Assembly: GCF_025602895.1 (NCBI RefSeq)
Contig: NW_026516249.1
Coordinates: forward strand, 186,001-250,000
Length of the DNA stretch: 64,000 nucleotides
Reading direction: 5' to 3'
Source of the DNA: Polychytrium aggregatum
Taxonomy: Eukaryota > Chytridiomycota > Chytridiomycetes > Polychytriales
Made by a program: the position numbers and the translations under genes. The notes beneath the pieces are model-generated. The model had not been told where the DNA came from and searched no databases. It saw nothing but the letters and a program-made list of their open reading frames with translations. Positions 45,169 through 56,932 of the stretch are shown here, piece after piece (the first letter of the stretch is position 1; each line of letters starts with the position of its first letter).

Positions 45169-47426
45169 TCAGTTCTGAGGCACCGAGTCGGTGGTGCCAG
45201 AGAGCATGGACTCGCGATTCGTCGTGGGCGGGTTGTTCGTATTGTCGCTGGAGTCTGGCTCCGAGGTTGATACATAGACAGTGATCTCTGGAACAGGTGG
45301 AGGCACATAGGTTATGCTCTGGTAGTAGGGAGGGGGCAGCGTTGAGCTTGAATGGCGCCGCGAGAGGAGATTTGGTGAAGATTCTGGATATGCCGGCACA
45401 CTGTGGTCGTTGCCATCAGGCTGTGAGTCGTGGAATGAATGATCAGGCAGACCCAGCTTGGCGATGGACCCGCGGCGATTGCCGGTGGAGGGATCGAGTG
45501 CACTCAAAGGAATGTCGGCTTGACTAAGCTGATCTGCTCTGTAAGTAGCAGAGTGATCGGATGATGCACTGAGGACATCACGATCAGGCAGAGTCATTTC
45601 TCGATCTTGGATACTGTTCTGCAATGGGTCCGCTGTTGATGAGGGATTGGACTGAAGCATCTGGATGGGTGGGATTGCACGAGGTTGAGCAGATCTTGAT
45701 TCTGACGATCCGGAGCCGCTCTGTCTGCCCAAGCCAGCAAACTTGTCGAGTCCCAGGCGGGTTCTGAACTTGTAGAAGCCAACACCAGCAGCGACGACTG
45801 GCCAAGGCAGATCGATTCGGGATCACAGTGAGTCGCAGAAACATGTGAGCGGTGGGAGCAGACTCAATATGCAGCCAGTGAAGGCACAGATCGGTGGAGG
45901 ACAGGGCAGCGAGTTGGGAAGGTGTTGGATCATACTTACGGATGACCACAACAACAACAGGAACAGCAATGGCTGCGGGACTCGTGGCAGGAGGGTCAAC
46001 CACTGGCGGGGGAGTCGTTGTTGGCTGGGGTTGTGTGGAAACGATTGAAGTGGCGATCGGCGAAGGAGCGACCGTGACAGATTTGGGTGACTCAACTATG
46101 TTGCTGCAAGATATGGTCAAGTTTGAGACGATTGTATAATTGGCATTGGTTGACAATTTGCCTGAATGATGGTAATGCTGGTGAGTATCGGGAATACATT
46201 GTGGAGGATGGAAGATCCACCAGATTGTCAGTATGAAGCACCGTGGTACGATGACGAACCTCCGTTATCGGAATTGTAGTACACAGCAACTCCGACCCGC
46301 ATGGGTGAACTAAAATTCTTTTTAACCGAAGGAACGAGTCGTGATGAGTGAGTGACGAAGAGATATTGGCCTGCGGGCAGCGAGACTCTTACAGCTCCGT
46401 ACGGAACGGTCGACCTATTATAAGTACTGAAGGGGTTTCCATTGCCGTAGAAGGACTGTGTTGCGGAGAGTGTATCGTGTTATTATGCTCATGCAACCTC
46501 ATATCCGACAAAATTGGATCAGTTCTCACTAATGCTATCGGGCTCTTACCACAAAGTCTGGTGTCCAATTGATGGTGAAGTTTTGAAAACTCATGCCAGA
46601 AATCGGTACTCGACTTCTATACACTAAGCCCGCGGTAGTGCCTGGGACTGAGAGTGTCCATTATGGGCGATATTATCAATATCGGTTCAGAAGATTTTGA
46701 CAGCGATTTAAAGAGTTGACTTACTGGATAACACGATATCCTGCTCAATATTTCCGCCCCCGAACACGTTCAGAATGATACGCTCTCCGGTTTTGATGTT
46801 TTCAAGTCGCAGAGACGTGATAATGTTTGGCGTGCTCGATCCTAAAATCAGAGCCGACACTTGTCCATAGAGCATAGTTCCATTGGTATAGAAGTGGAAC
46901 CCCGACTGCTGTCTTGAACCGAGGAATTGGATGAGTTTTAGTATCATGTCAGGGGTCTGGGGTATGCTATTTCAAGGATGGGTCGACTTACGGTGTCAGT
47001 GAAACATTCACCGAGCCGAGCGTGAAGGAGCTGTTCTGCCCGTTGTCTGGAGGAGTGTAGGATAATTTCATAAGTGGCCTTCGCCGAGAAGGATGTTGCC
47101 GCGACAGCATTCGGATGTGCAGCGCCTCCCTTCCCCCTCTCTGATTGGTATCCTGCCGAGGATCCGGGGCGGCTCCGAATTGGGATCCTGAGTTTATAGC
47201 GGAGCAGTATGAAGGCAATCTACATACCAAGAACTATTCCGGATGGGATGGGGGACCAGGTATTTATCACGTTAACGCAGTTTGGGCTGGTGAGGTTCTG
47301 GCCCTGGCTCAGGGTCGCGAGCGCCAGGAGACAGAGCAGCCCCAACAGGAAGCTGCTGGTTGTGCGCGCTGTCCTGAGCGAGACACATGGGGCGAGTGCG
47401 GGGGCGCATGGCCGGGAACGTGGCAT
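45169..47426 (-). CDS. Type I single-pass membrane glycoprotein, family unknown
   Basis: Seven exons: 47426-47228, 47046-46992, 46966-46725, 46647-46550, 46455-46260, 46161-45940, 45797-45169 (exactly 547 codons). A long n-region and hydrophobic signal (SSFLLGLLCLLALATLSQG) precede an ectodomain of about 260 residues with many N-glycosylation sequons (NLT, NSS, NVS, NGT, NFT, NRS, NYT) and a beta-rich look. A Thr/Pro/Ser stalk (STQPQPTTTPPPVVDPPATS) leads to one membrane helix (AIAVPVVVVVILVAAGVGFY) and a stop-transfer KFRTRLG. The cytosolic tail is about 200 residues, Ser/Pro-rich and disordered. The layout is that of a wall or stress sensor or an adhesin, but no family is recognised, so this is inference. 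Base composition is more AT-rich in the ectodomain exons than in neighbouring genes. Confidence 0.75.
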
Positions 47427-47897
47427 GGCGAGCGTCGGGGTGCCTGGGCAGCCAGATGAGACGACGGACGGCCAGGCAAAGGGGGAGGCAGCCTGGACGA
47501 AGGGCAAAACGTCTCCAGCCAGGAGAAAAATGAGCGCGGAAGACAGACCCGCCACAGGTGCCGTTTCGCGTGTGGCGCGTGTCCACCTGACCTGCGGATC
47601 GACATCACCAGAGTGTCGTTGCAGCATCGGCACTACACCATCGGCGCTGCAACATCGGCGCTGCACCATCGCGGTGACATGATCACCGTGATATGATCAA
47701 ATATTTATTTCGAGTCAAGCCGGAATGCCGAGTGCAGATGTGTCTGGATATGCAAAGCGCGCCATCGAACAACAGCACGAGCATTATGAGAATCGATGTG
47801 CACGAAGCCCACTCCTATCGACGGAAGGTGTTGCACGGCGGCCGTGCGTGCTTGTGCTTGTGCAAGCTCTATTCAAGGACATAAGCAACGCAGACAT
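47427..47897. other. Intergenic with CATCGGCGCTGCA repeats
   Basis: Upstream of the membrane glycoprotein. Bases 47600-47695 contain imperfect copies of GCATCGGCACTACAC / CATCGGCGCTGCAA and then a small dyad (GTGACATGATCACCGTGATATGATC). Possible regulatory sites; nothing else seen. Confidence 0.45.
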
Positions 47898-49277
47898 TCA
47901 TACTCGATCAGATCCTCGGACAGGAACCGACACAGATGTAGGAACCGAGGTTGGTTCGGAGTCTGTCACAGACAAAGACCCCGGCTTGGAGTCGTGCTTG
48001 GATCCTGGTCTCGTGAAGAGCCTGCGTAGTTTGTGAAGCAATCCGTGCTTGGGCTTTGTAGGCTTCTCAGCGGCACTTCTACAGAGGGATGAAGGGGTGG
48101 AGTGTGTGCTGGCGTCCTGTTTTGTGTTGTCCAGCTGATGCTGCAGCCCCTGAATCTGCATGCGGAGATTGTTGATATCTTCGGCTCTGGGGCTTCTGGT
48201 AGGTGGCATATCGTCGTCTTGGTTTTGCTGGGTGTTGGGACTAGATCGGGAAGGTCGGCGTGGACCGACTTCGGGACTGAGCTGCTGCGATCGAGTCGTG
48301 GGTGTCGTGGCTTTTATAGACTTTGACTTTGTCGGGGTCAACTCCGATGGGGCGTAATTGCAACTTGAGACACCCATGTACGGCGTAAACTGACGCAGAG
48401 AAGCGTCCAGGAGCTGAGAGCTGGAGATATTGGCAGCCGTGGGATAGTGCTTGGGTGCCACCAACGAGTCGGATGATAGAGTGTTCTCCGCCAGCTTGGC
48501 TATATCAGTGCTACCAATGCTGTGTGCCTTGTCAATCGTCGGCTGGGGTCTGCTTTCACTCGCCCTTGGGTGTGGCATCGACGAAAAGTCCTGGGGAGGA
48601 GATGTTGCACACTCCTGGAAGCCCTTGACACTCGACTGGCGCCTTAAAAGTGGCGAGGGAGCACTACAGCCTGAAATCTCCATGCTATTCTTGGGTGATA
48701 AGCCCGTGATTGCCGAGGTGCTGGGACGGTGGACTCTCTGTTCCTTTGAAGTCTTCTTTTTGCTCTCCGCCACGAGCGAGCTGTAGGAGACCGAGTTTGC
48801 TGCATGCGTCATACCGCCGCTGAACCGTTGAGTTGTGCCATAAATGGACGAAACCTTTTGTCGCCCGGTCGATCCTGTAGTGCTCCCTCTCGCCATCGAA
48901 TCTTCATCCTGCATCATCAGCTGCGAAACAAGGGCCGGTCCATATATAGAGTTCAGTAGGACCGAGATGTCCAAATCCTTTGTGAGCGATGCTGGGTCCG
49001 AGGAATCGCTCCCAGGGATCTGACTAGCTCTCCGAGAGCCTCTGGGGTCTTTTGTTTGTGGAATCGAAAAGGACTGGAACTGGCTCGGGTCAAAATGCGC
49101 ATTGATTGCGGACCCACCAAGCGGGGTGCGGGCTGAGGATGTCGACTCTCGTGATTGAGTCACCTTGCTCGACCATAGCTTAGCACTGATGTCGCTGAGA
49201 GAGGAGCTCCGGTGACCTTCCTGTTGGATTCGGTCTTCGCTTGCCCACAGATTCTGGCCGCCCTGGGGTTTGGGCAT
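47898..49277 (-). CDS. Serine-rich disordered protein with short coiled coil
   Basis: The open frame is continuous for at least 459 residues from the ATG at 49277. It stays open another 28 codons upstream without an ATG, so a further 5' exon is possible (CGCCAG acceptor at about 49366). The composition is Ser/Thr/Pro/Gln-rich and low complexity throughout. One helical segment (EDINNLRMQIQGLQHQLDN) could form a short coiled coil. A basic patch (KPTKPKHGLLHKLRRLF) and a Ser/Thr/Val tail with period-like TSVPTSVSVPV follow. No enzyme domain, signal peptide or membrane segment. Function unknown; probably a phosphorylated scaffold or adaptor. Confidence 0.6.
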   Translation of the reverse strand: MPKPQGGQNLWASEDRIQQEGHRSSSLSDISAKLWSSKVTQSRESTSSARTPLGGSAINAHFDPSQFQSFSIPQTKDPRGSRRASQIPGSDSSDPASLTKDLDISVLLNSIYGPALVSQLMMQDEDSMARGSTTGSTGRQKVSSIYGTTQRFSGGMTHAANSVSYSSLVAESKKKTSKEQRVHRPSTSAITGLSPKNSMEISGCSAPSPLLRRQSSVKGFQECATSPPQDFSSMPHPRASESRPQPTIDKAHSIGSTDIAKLAENTLSSDSLVAPKHYPTAANISSSQLLDASLRQFTPYMGVSSCNYAPSELTPTKSKSIKATTPTTRSQQLSPEVGPRRPSRSSPNTQQNQDDDMPPTRSPRAEDINNLRMQIQGLQHQLDNTKQDASTHSTPSSLCRSAAEKPTKPKHGLLHKLRRLFTRPGSKHDSKPGSLSVTDSEPTSVPTSVSVPVRGSDRV

Positions 49278-50372
49278 GTCGGAGTATCCAGTCTGGAAAG
49301 TGAGAATCGGGACGAGGGAACGACGCTTTCGGACCGAAGAGAAGCTGGGGCTCTGATCCACAGGAGGCTGGCGAATGACGTGATATATCCGCGAGGAGAT
49401 ATGGCTGCCATTGTGTCAGGCGGTGGTCAGAGGACCAGGGTCAAACCGACGATTGTTGGCGACAATGCGACCGTGGATTGGTTCGTGCGATCTCGCTACA
49501 CCCACCGGGTCTCTGAGCCAGGCAAAGACCCGAGTCGGATATAATATATTAGCCGAGCCGGACAGATGGATGGGCGAGTGGAAGGGTGAGCTACGGCGAC
49601 CTTCAATTGCGAGAGAAATGGCGATGGGATCGTGTTGCGGGCTGTGTCCGGCTGGAGCTGAACGACTTTGTGAATATGCACATACGGCTCCCACCGTAAT
49701 ATATCCCGCTTGTGGAAAGCGAGTATCCTCGGCGAGTCCCTGGTCGGGAAGTGGCGCTACGACTCTGATTCGCAACCTGCAGTCACCCGGCCTGTAGGCA
49801 GCATCATCCACCGATTCCTGTACGGATTGTCCGTGGCAGGGGATGTGAAGCCGATGCGGCTCGATACAAACCGGGGAGCAGTTGGCCATATCAATGGCGA
49901 AATCTGCGGACACTGCCAAAGTAGGACACCAGCTGGACTTGGATCGACGCATTCGCTGGATAAAGCAGCAGGGGTCGGAGTGAGACGATAGAATACAGGG
50001 ATAGCAGTATCGCTTGGAGGTGGCTCTGTTATTCTGGGTAGCATTCTGGCGCGATGCCATTAACAAATTAGAGCCCCAGCTGCTGCGTTTCGATCACACT
50101 GCGACAAGCCATTTCGCAGATCAAAACACATCAGAGAGTTGGTTCAGAGAATGAAAGACAGGAGCTAGAACAAAGGCAGGATCAAGTGTCAAGGGGAAGG
50201 AACGGACGATACAGAAACGAATCCCCGGAGGAGAAGGCGGTTGAAGAGGCCAGGAGTTTGACCCGGTGAGGACAAGGCGAAGCCAGACATTGTTTCGATA
50301 ACGTGCATCTGCTCCAGCTATGGGTCTGCTTCGGTTATGGCCTTGCTCCAACGTGGGGCCAGGAGGGAGCTC
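49278..50372. other. Intergenic region, no gene identified
   Basis: 1.1 kb. A 216-codon minus-strand frame (49416-50066) shows no domain, biased composition or splice support, and I treat it as chance. Contains promoter space for the serine-rich gene and the 3' UTR of the multipass gene. Confidence 0.5.
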
Positions 50373-53300
50373 TCAGACAATGTCCACGGCGTCTGGGCCA
50401 CCGCTCTTGGTCTTGCGCAATTGCTTCCAGAGGCTGCTGCCGATTCCCATCCACAGGACTGCGTAGATCCAGTAGATGACGGCAAACACCACGCCGACGG
50501 CATAGTTCATGACCACATCGAGCCAGACCATACCAAGGAGGACGTTGGGTCCATTCTGCCCGTTGGAGCCACTCCAGCCAAAGAAGCCGCTGGTCGGGAT
50601 GATCTGGGCCGGGATGCCGTTGCCGCTCTTGATGCTTCCGATCACGTCGAATCCCTGGACTGCCTTCAGAACCTGCAGGAGGGCAATCATGGCGTACAGG
50701 GCATAGGTGCCAAAGACCGCCATGAGGATGGGATGGAAAGCGCGGTGGAAGGCTGTCTTCCAGATTCTGCCCCGGAGCTTCTCGGGCTCCTGGTGGCGGT
50801 TCTCGATCTGCATCTTGAGATAAAAGTAGTGCAGCGGGGCGTTGACGAGGACGTTGGTCACCAAGGTGACGATGGGGCCCGGCCCGACGACACTCAGCAT
50901 GAGGTTGGCTGTCAGCGACGCACGGAAAAAGTTCAGTCCCAGGGTGATCAGGGTTTCGTAGAGCAGGAGCCCGTTGGTCAAGATGTCAAAGGTAAACAGC
51001 AGACCCTTGAGGCCAACCAGCAGTGCAAGCGCCTGGGACTTTTTGCGGATCCACAGGACTCGAGCAAGGCGAAAGGTATGGAACAGGATGGTGTAGAGCA
51101 AGCTGGCCACAAAGAGCATTAGCAGCTCAAAGTTGCGCTGCAGCGGCGAGAGTAGATCCTTGATCTGGAACTGCGGGTTGGCTGAAATAAAGGCGAGCAA
51201 CGAGATCGAGCGGTGTGAGCGGACCCAGATGCGGTGTGAGCGGACCCAGATGCGGTGTGAGCGGACCCAGATGCGGTGAGAGCGCATAGAATCTAAATGC
51301 AGCAATTCTGGCTACTCACTGATGGTGTTGCGGACGTCGGGGTTCTCGATGATCTCGGCCAGGCGGTAGCCATAGATACGGAGGATGACTGAAATCTGGA
51401 ATCAAGTCATTGGCAAACCAATCAGTCGCGGCCATCAGAGCAGCACCGAGCCGGCCCAGGTCCTGCTGACGAACCAGAGCTTATGAGGAGGGGGGGACTG
51501 AACAAAAGTGGCATGTGATGATGAATCATACCAAGAGCGGAGCCACGTCGATGATCATCTGGTGGTCGGCAACTATGGCCCAGATGCTCCATGTGCGCTC
51601 GTACGGATCCCAGTCGTCAATGTTCCAGCCTGCAAGCGTCAGCCACAGTCAGTACAAAGAGGTACCGCAAAGGAATCGCGCTGTGTCGACAATCCAGCGG
51701 CTCGTATCGAGTGACGGCGATCGGTCTTGACCATTGCTCACACCCACATCCACGACCAGCTACTCTCAATGCAGGATACGTACAGATCCACAGGACCTTG
51801 GGGAATGCCTTGACAAAGGCGATCGCCAGATCAATGACCAGAACGATGGCCTGGACGATCAGGAAGCCGCGCGCGCCAATGTCTATGTAGACCGGGTTGC
51901 GCAAGCCCTGGTCAATATCGATGGCGGTAAAGATCGCCGTGGCGATCGCGCGGAGAAGATTGAAGTATATGAAGATCTGGCCCCAGTTGACCTTCTTTTT
52001 GGTCGGCTCGCCATTCTCGTCCTTGTCGGCCGTGGTCAGATCTGCGTCGGACTTGTCCTTGGCAAAACGACTGAACAAATTGGAGGGCTTGTCGCCAGGG
52101 CGAGGTTTGTCATCCAGCAGGTCATCGAGCGAGGTCGCCGATTGGGGATCGGCAGCAGGGTCGCTTCTCTTTGCCGGCGCCGTCTTGGGCTCGTCCGAAA
52201 CGCCAGCGATGGGTTTGGCGACCGAAGCGGCGGGCTTGTCGACAGAAGGATGGTCGACGGTCTTTGGCTTGGGAGATGAGGTCGTAGGTTTGGGAGACGA
52301 GGCGGCCACCGGCTTTGGAGTCGATGTGGTGGCTGACGGCGAAGGGGCAGCCTTGGCGGGCTCCTCTCCAAGAGGTGTGATCTCGTCGGCCGGATTCGGA
52401 ATTGGTTTGTTGGCTGCAGCAGGAGATCGAGCCGTGGTCGAGGCGTCCGGGTGTGAGGTAGCGTCCACACCGGAGTCGTTTGCTCCCTTGACTTGAGGCG
52501 CAGTGCTCATGTTGACAGGCATCTTGATGTCGCGTTCGACACTGCGGGGAGTTTCAGAGGCAGCCTCGGAGGGAGATGTGGCCTTGGATGTGGCATGTGC
52601 ACCATCGCTGGAGTGGCTGCTGGGAAGTTCAGGCTTGATTTTGGTGTCCACGGGGCGGGATTCGCCATCCTTGGAATGGCTCGAGGCGATATGAGATGCA
52701 GAGTTCTCGTCGAGAGTGGCGGTAGTGTGGGGAGCTGCGCCAGAGTGTCCTGATTGAGTGTCGGGACGAGAGTCAGCCGAGCTGAAGCCTGGTTTGACAT
52801 CGACGGATGGCCCGTGATGCTCTTGGTGATCGTGATGCTCTTGCTGTTCTTGTTGTTCTTGGTGTTCTTGTTGTTCTTGGTGATCACGGCGCTCATGGGA
52901 CTCATGATGGTTATGGTGTGACGCATCTTGGGCATTGACGTCATGATGGACATTGTGTGATCCAGTGGCACCGACAGGCAGCGCATGCGACGGAACAGGG
53001 TGGTCGGATTCGTGTCCTGCAGACCCGGAGCCCTCGGAGGCAGCGAGATTGGAAGGGGAATTCACTGCTGTAGCCAAGTGTCTGGCTTCAGCATGAGCCG
53101 CACTGCCATGAACAGCATCGGCATGAGACTCATCGACACGGCCAGGATCGTCATGAGCAAGCCCAACGGCCCCACCGTATCCTTCACCAGACGGATGGAT
53201 GGCGCCGTATGCAGGCTCAAGACTCGGGCTGGGCTTGCTTTGGTTCAAAGTCTCCAACGCCCTCTGCTTTTCTTGCTCGTATGTTTCGACACTGACCCAC

Positions 53301-54349
53301 TTATCGCCCAATGCGACGACATATTGGGGCTCAGCTACACTCTGCGGCGCCAGCTCGGCTTGCTCGGGCTGCTGGGTTGGGACGGGCACTTGCGGGACAG
53401 CGGCGTCCTGGGGCTCTCGGGTTGAAGTGGCATCAGCCGCCGGTGTATCCCCAGGGGCAACATCGTTCGTGATATCGTTCTCGGGAGTGCTGTTCTCGGG
53501 GACGGATTCCTGGATGCTTTCGGTCTTGGTCTTCTCCATCTGCATCAATACCAACCGCTCGAGGATTTGCACTCTCTTTCTCAGGCTCTCGAGCTCTTCG
53601 TGGTCCTGGTCGGGGACAGTGCCTTCGCCCGGCTCGGCCTCGACTTGATCCGGGCCGTCCTGGATAGCCTCCTCGACGGGCTCTTTGGACTGCTCCAGAT
53701 ACTCGCGCAGCAGCTCCTCCTCGTCAAACTGGGCGATCGGCGCCTGGAAGGACGACCAAAAGTTAAAGTTGTTGTACTCGGGGATCGACTGCACCGACTC
53801 TTGGCGCTTCAGGGCCGTTCGCTGTCGGGTCAGGGTCGCCAGACGGGCCGAGGACGAAGCCCGGGCGAGTGTCTGGCGGCGGGCCACCCGGGTCAGGGTC
53901 GGACGCAACTCGAGCTCGATATCGACGAGCTGCTCGCTCAGGGACTTTGCCGAGCTTGCATCGGACAGCGGGGCGATCTCGTCGATCGACTGAGCCCTGG
54001 AGAGGGACTGAGACTGACGCTTCTCGCGGGAGGTGAAATGGCGCTTGAGCGTTCCAAGCAAGTCGCCTTCGCTGGGCTGGGCAGCAGGTTGCGTTGCAGT
54101 CACGGCCTCAACCTTGGCTCCTACTTGGGGTGCAGGCTCGTCGGCGGCAGGGCCATCGTCAGAGACAGCACCATCGTCGCCCTCTTGGAAGGGGGGCTCG
54201 CTTTCTGTCGAGGGAGGGGAAGCTCCGTCGCTCTCGAGAAGGGTGAACTGCGAGTCCTGGGTCAGGGTGTTGAGCTCCGAGACGAGTGTCTTGAGGCGGA
54301 CCAGGTCGCTGGCCAGACGCTCGAGGGACGGCTTTGCGTTGTGTTCCAT
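50373..54349 (-). CDS. Multipass membrane protein with long disordered N-terminus
   Basis: Four exons: 54349-51784, 51629-51532, 51395-51320, 51181-50373 (exactly 1,183 codons). Residues 1-760 are hydrophilic and mostly disordered: acidic stretches, a short coiled coil (HEELESLRKRVQILERLVLMQMEK), a His/Gln/Glu-rich run (52800-52930; QEQQEHQEQQEQQEHHDHQE) and Pro/Ser/Lys tracts. From residue 790 there are about eight hydrophobic helices (IFIYFNLLRAIATAIFTAI; FLIVQAIVLVIDLAIAFV; then ELLMLFVASLLYTILFHTF and others in the last exon, ending AVIYWIYAVLWMGIGSSLW). No transporter or enzyme signature recognised. Shares a 288-bp divergent promoter region with the acid phosphatase gene. Family unknown. 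Confidence 0.75.
51211..51285. repeat. 21-bp tandem repeat in an intron, 3.5 copies
   Basis: The unit CGGTGTGAGCGGACCCAGATG repeats nearly perfectly within the intron 51319-51182 of the multipass gene. The unit is 7 codons long and stays open on the coding strand (RSHRIWV repeats). Splice sites (CATCA|GTGAGT, TTTCAG|CCAACC) still mark it as intronic. Confidence 0.85.
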
Positions 54350-54637
54350 GGGCCAACAGCGGATGCAGACGGCGGTGATCGATGCGGAGAAGACAGTGTT
54401 CGGCGGTGTGCTGGATGGCCAGCCAGGGTGATTGATTCAGACCCACAAGGTGGGCAAGAAGGATCAGGATCCGCGCCATTCTGCACTCGAGCCGGGACAC
54501 TCGAGCCGTGCCGGCTCGAACCAGATCCCATCCGTCTCGGGTTTGCGCCTTCCCGGTTTCTGGCCACGTCCGTGCCTGGTGCGTCGGCTGCTCCGATCGG
54601 CTCAGTCTTCACTCGGCTTGCGCATCGATCGGCTGCC
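54350..54637. promoter_or_regulatory. Divergent promoter region
   Basis: 288 bp between the start codons of the multipass protein (-) and the histidine acid phosphatase (+). No TATA box stands out. Confidence 0.4.
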
Positions 54638-56522
54638 ATGATCGACAGGACTGGCGCAGCTGTGTCCGCACTGGTCGGGCTTGTTTCGGTGCTCATGCTC
54701 TGGCACAGCACCGGAATGCTTGATCTGTGGCCGTTCGCATCTGCCCCCCATCGCGGCGAGCACCTGATCGTCGATATCACACCCGCCCCCGTCACGACAC
54801 TGCACGAACACTACTGCAACTCCTCCTATCCGTCGTATGAGACGTATCACCCCCTGGTGAGCAGCAGTGCCGATCTTTGCCGATTGGCCACGCCTCAGCA
54901 GTCCCGAGGCAATCCGATGCATGAGCAAGCAGCCGCTCGTCTTCTCCAACCTCGCTTGGCGCACGGCTCCACACCGATATGTCTCCCCTGCTCACCATCA
55001 CTGCTTCTGCTCGTTCTTCGCTCTTTGGATCAAACAGAGTCCCTTGGCAAAGCTCCTTCAAGTCCATGTGTTTCATCGCCATGGCGACCGGGCACCCTCT
55101 CGGAACATCAACCCCGAGCCCATCTGGAACGAATGCGACGGGATTGTCGAGACACTGCTGCTCCAGACCAGTGATGAGGACCAATCCGGCCGGATCCCTC
55201 GCTTCACACGCCGAATGCACAACCCGGGGCAAGGCGACACCCGAGACTACCGCAACGGCATGTTCTGGGAGGGAAACTGCTATGCGGGCCAGCTCACACG
55301 CAAGGGCGTCGAGCAGATGAGGGCACTGGGCCGAGGTCTACAAAGCGTCTATGTCGATCCACCGAACGGGCACTCCCTCTGGATCGACGGCGAGAAGCCT
55401 GATATCGGGGATGTTGCAATCCGAAGCACGGACGTATGGTGAGGGCTACTACCGGCAGCTGGGAGGCGAGCACATTGCTGGGCAATTCACTGGGCACATT
55501 GCTGGGCAATTCACTGGACACATTGCTGGGCATTCCAAGCTGGCTCAGCATGAATCGTCGTCCAGCACGAGTTGGATCAATGTGGGAATCCTCGACTGGC
55601 AGTGCACATGGGGAGTGAGGAACGCCTTGCGGCTCGCTCAATCCGCTCATCCATTCCTCCGGCCCGTATCACGCAAATCGCACCGGCTGGCCAACGGCAT
55701 GCACAAAACAGGAGAACAATCCAGTCGGCACAATTCCTGGCTTCGGCCATGTTCCCCAGTGCAGATCCGCTTCACCCCGTTGAAATTGAGATCAGGCCAG
55801 TCCAAGTCGACTCGCTGACCGTGTCCGAGCTCGGCTGTCCGCGACTACAGGAGATCATGAAAACGCTCAAGGGCAAGGGTACGCCCTATGATCACTACTA
55901 CGCCGCTCCCGCAAAGCAGCTGGCCTCGCAATTCGATGCGATCCTGTCGGCATCGGGCATCCCCCTCGAGCGATACTTTGACATGCTCATGTGTCGCAGC
56001 TGCAACGACAAACCCCGGCCGTGTCATCCAGCCAACACATCGCTGTGCATCACCGACTCGCACGTCCAGCATGTCATGGCCCTGGCCAGCAACTGGATGC
56101 AATACGAATACACAAGCGGCGGGTCTCCAGCACGAATCGAAGCAGCAAGGCTGCGTGTGGGCCCGCTGCTGAAGGAGCTGCTCGACAGAATGCAAGCTGC
56201 CACCCACAGCACTTCCCGGCTCTCAGCCCCGAGGCTGTTCCTGTACAGCGGCCACGACACTACCATCGGGGCGCTGCTGTATCTGCTGCAAGCGGCAGAC
56301 AAGCGCTGGCCAGGCTATGCCGCCAATGTGGCTGTCGAGCTGTGGCAGGATGGCGATGGTCGCTGGGTGCGGATACTCTTCAATGGCCGTCCAGTGAAAG
56401 CCTTGTCCTGTGACTACGATCGATGCGGCTGGCCAGCGTTCCTGGAGTACTGTAAGCCATTTCTTCCGTCCGATATCGATCGAGAATGTGGTTCCATGCC
56501 AGTCTCAGAAACCAGGTCCTGA
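54638..56522 (+). CDS. Membrane-anchored histidine acid phosphatase
   Basis: Three exons: 54638-54856, 55053-55438, 55712-56522 (exactly 472 codons). The start ATG at 54638 gives a short cytosolic end and a hydrophobic signal anchor (AVSALVGLVSVLMLW). The catalytic histidine motif is VFHRHGDRAPS (RHGxRxP), and the downstream proton-donor motif is YSGHDTTIGALL (HD). IRSTDVWRTIQSAQ, after the second splice, matches the conserved substrate-pocket RSTD arginine. Several cysteines in the C-terminal half suggest disulphides. Family members cleave phosphomonoesters in lysosome, vacuole, Golgi or outside the cell; the type II topology resembles the Golgi acid-phosphatase-like 2-phosphoxylose phosphatase, but that specificity is only a suggestion. 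Confidence 0.9.
55470..55542. repeat. 24-bp tandem repeat in a phosphatase intron, 3 copies
   Basis: Copies of CACATTGCTGGGCAATTCACTGGG, the last shortened, lie in intron 2 (55439-55711) of the acid phosphatase gene. Confidence 0.85.
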
Positions 56523-56819
56523 GCACTGCTCGCAGAACCGAGTTCGTTGGCAATCACATGAATAGACTTGGGTTGCAATCAACGACTACTGCCGACCACG
56601 AGCAGCTCAACCTGGGCAGGACGAACGGGGGTTCCGATGGACGAGCGCCGCACCGACAGAATAGGGCCTGTCTCCCTGAGGGGATGCCGATGCGGCACTT
56701 TGACTGCCGTTCGTGAGAACCGGTATCCGGCACCCTGCACCCTGCACCAAGCTTCCTTTCCTCTCTCCCTGGGAGAATCTGTCTCCTTGGCGGCCGCTGC
56801 ATGGGAGAAACAGCGAGCC

Positions 56820-56830
56820 CATATAAAAAG
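56820..56830 (+). promoter_or_regulatory. TATA box
   Basis: CATATAAAAAG lies 105-112 bp upstream of the ATG at 56933. It is the strongest TATA-like sequence I saw on the plus strand. Confidence 0.55.
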
Positions 56831-56932
56831 TCCATCCGGACATGCATGCCGTCTCGCCTCCCGCACCAAGCCCTGCTGCACTCGAGCGTGAGACCCGACT
56901 TTCCCTCGGCAAGCAACAAACTGAGAACCACC

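Noticed and set aside
49416-50066. 216-codon minus-strand frame in the intergenic region
   Set aside because: No domain, no splice or start support, composition unlike neighbouring coding sequence.
53567-55174. 535-codon plus-strand frame antisense to the multipass gene
   Set aside because: Mostly antisense to a GC-rich gene; only its last part (54638-54856) is the first exon of the acid phosphatase.
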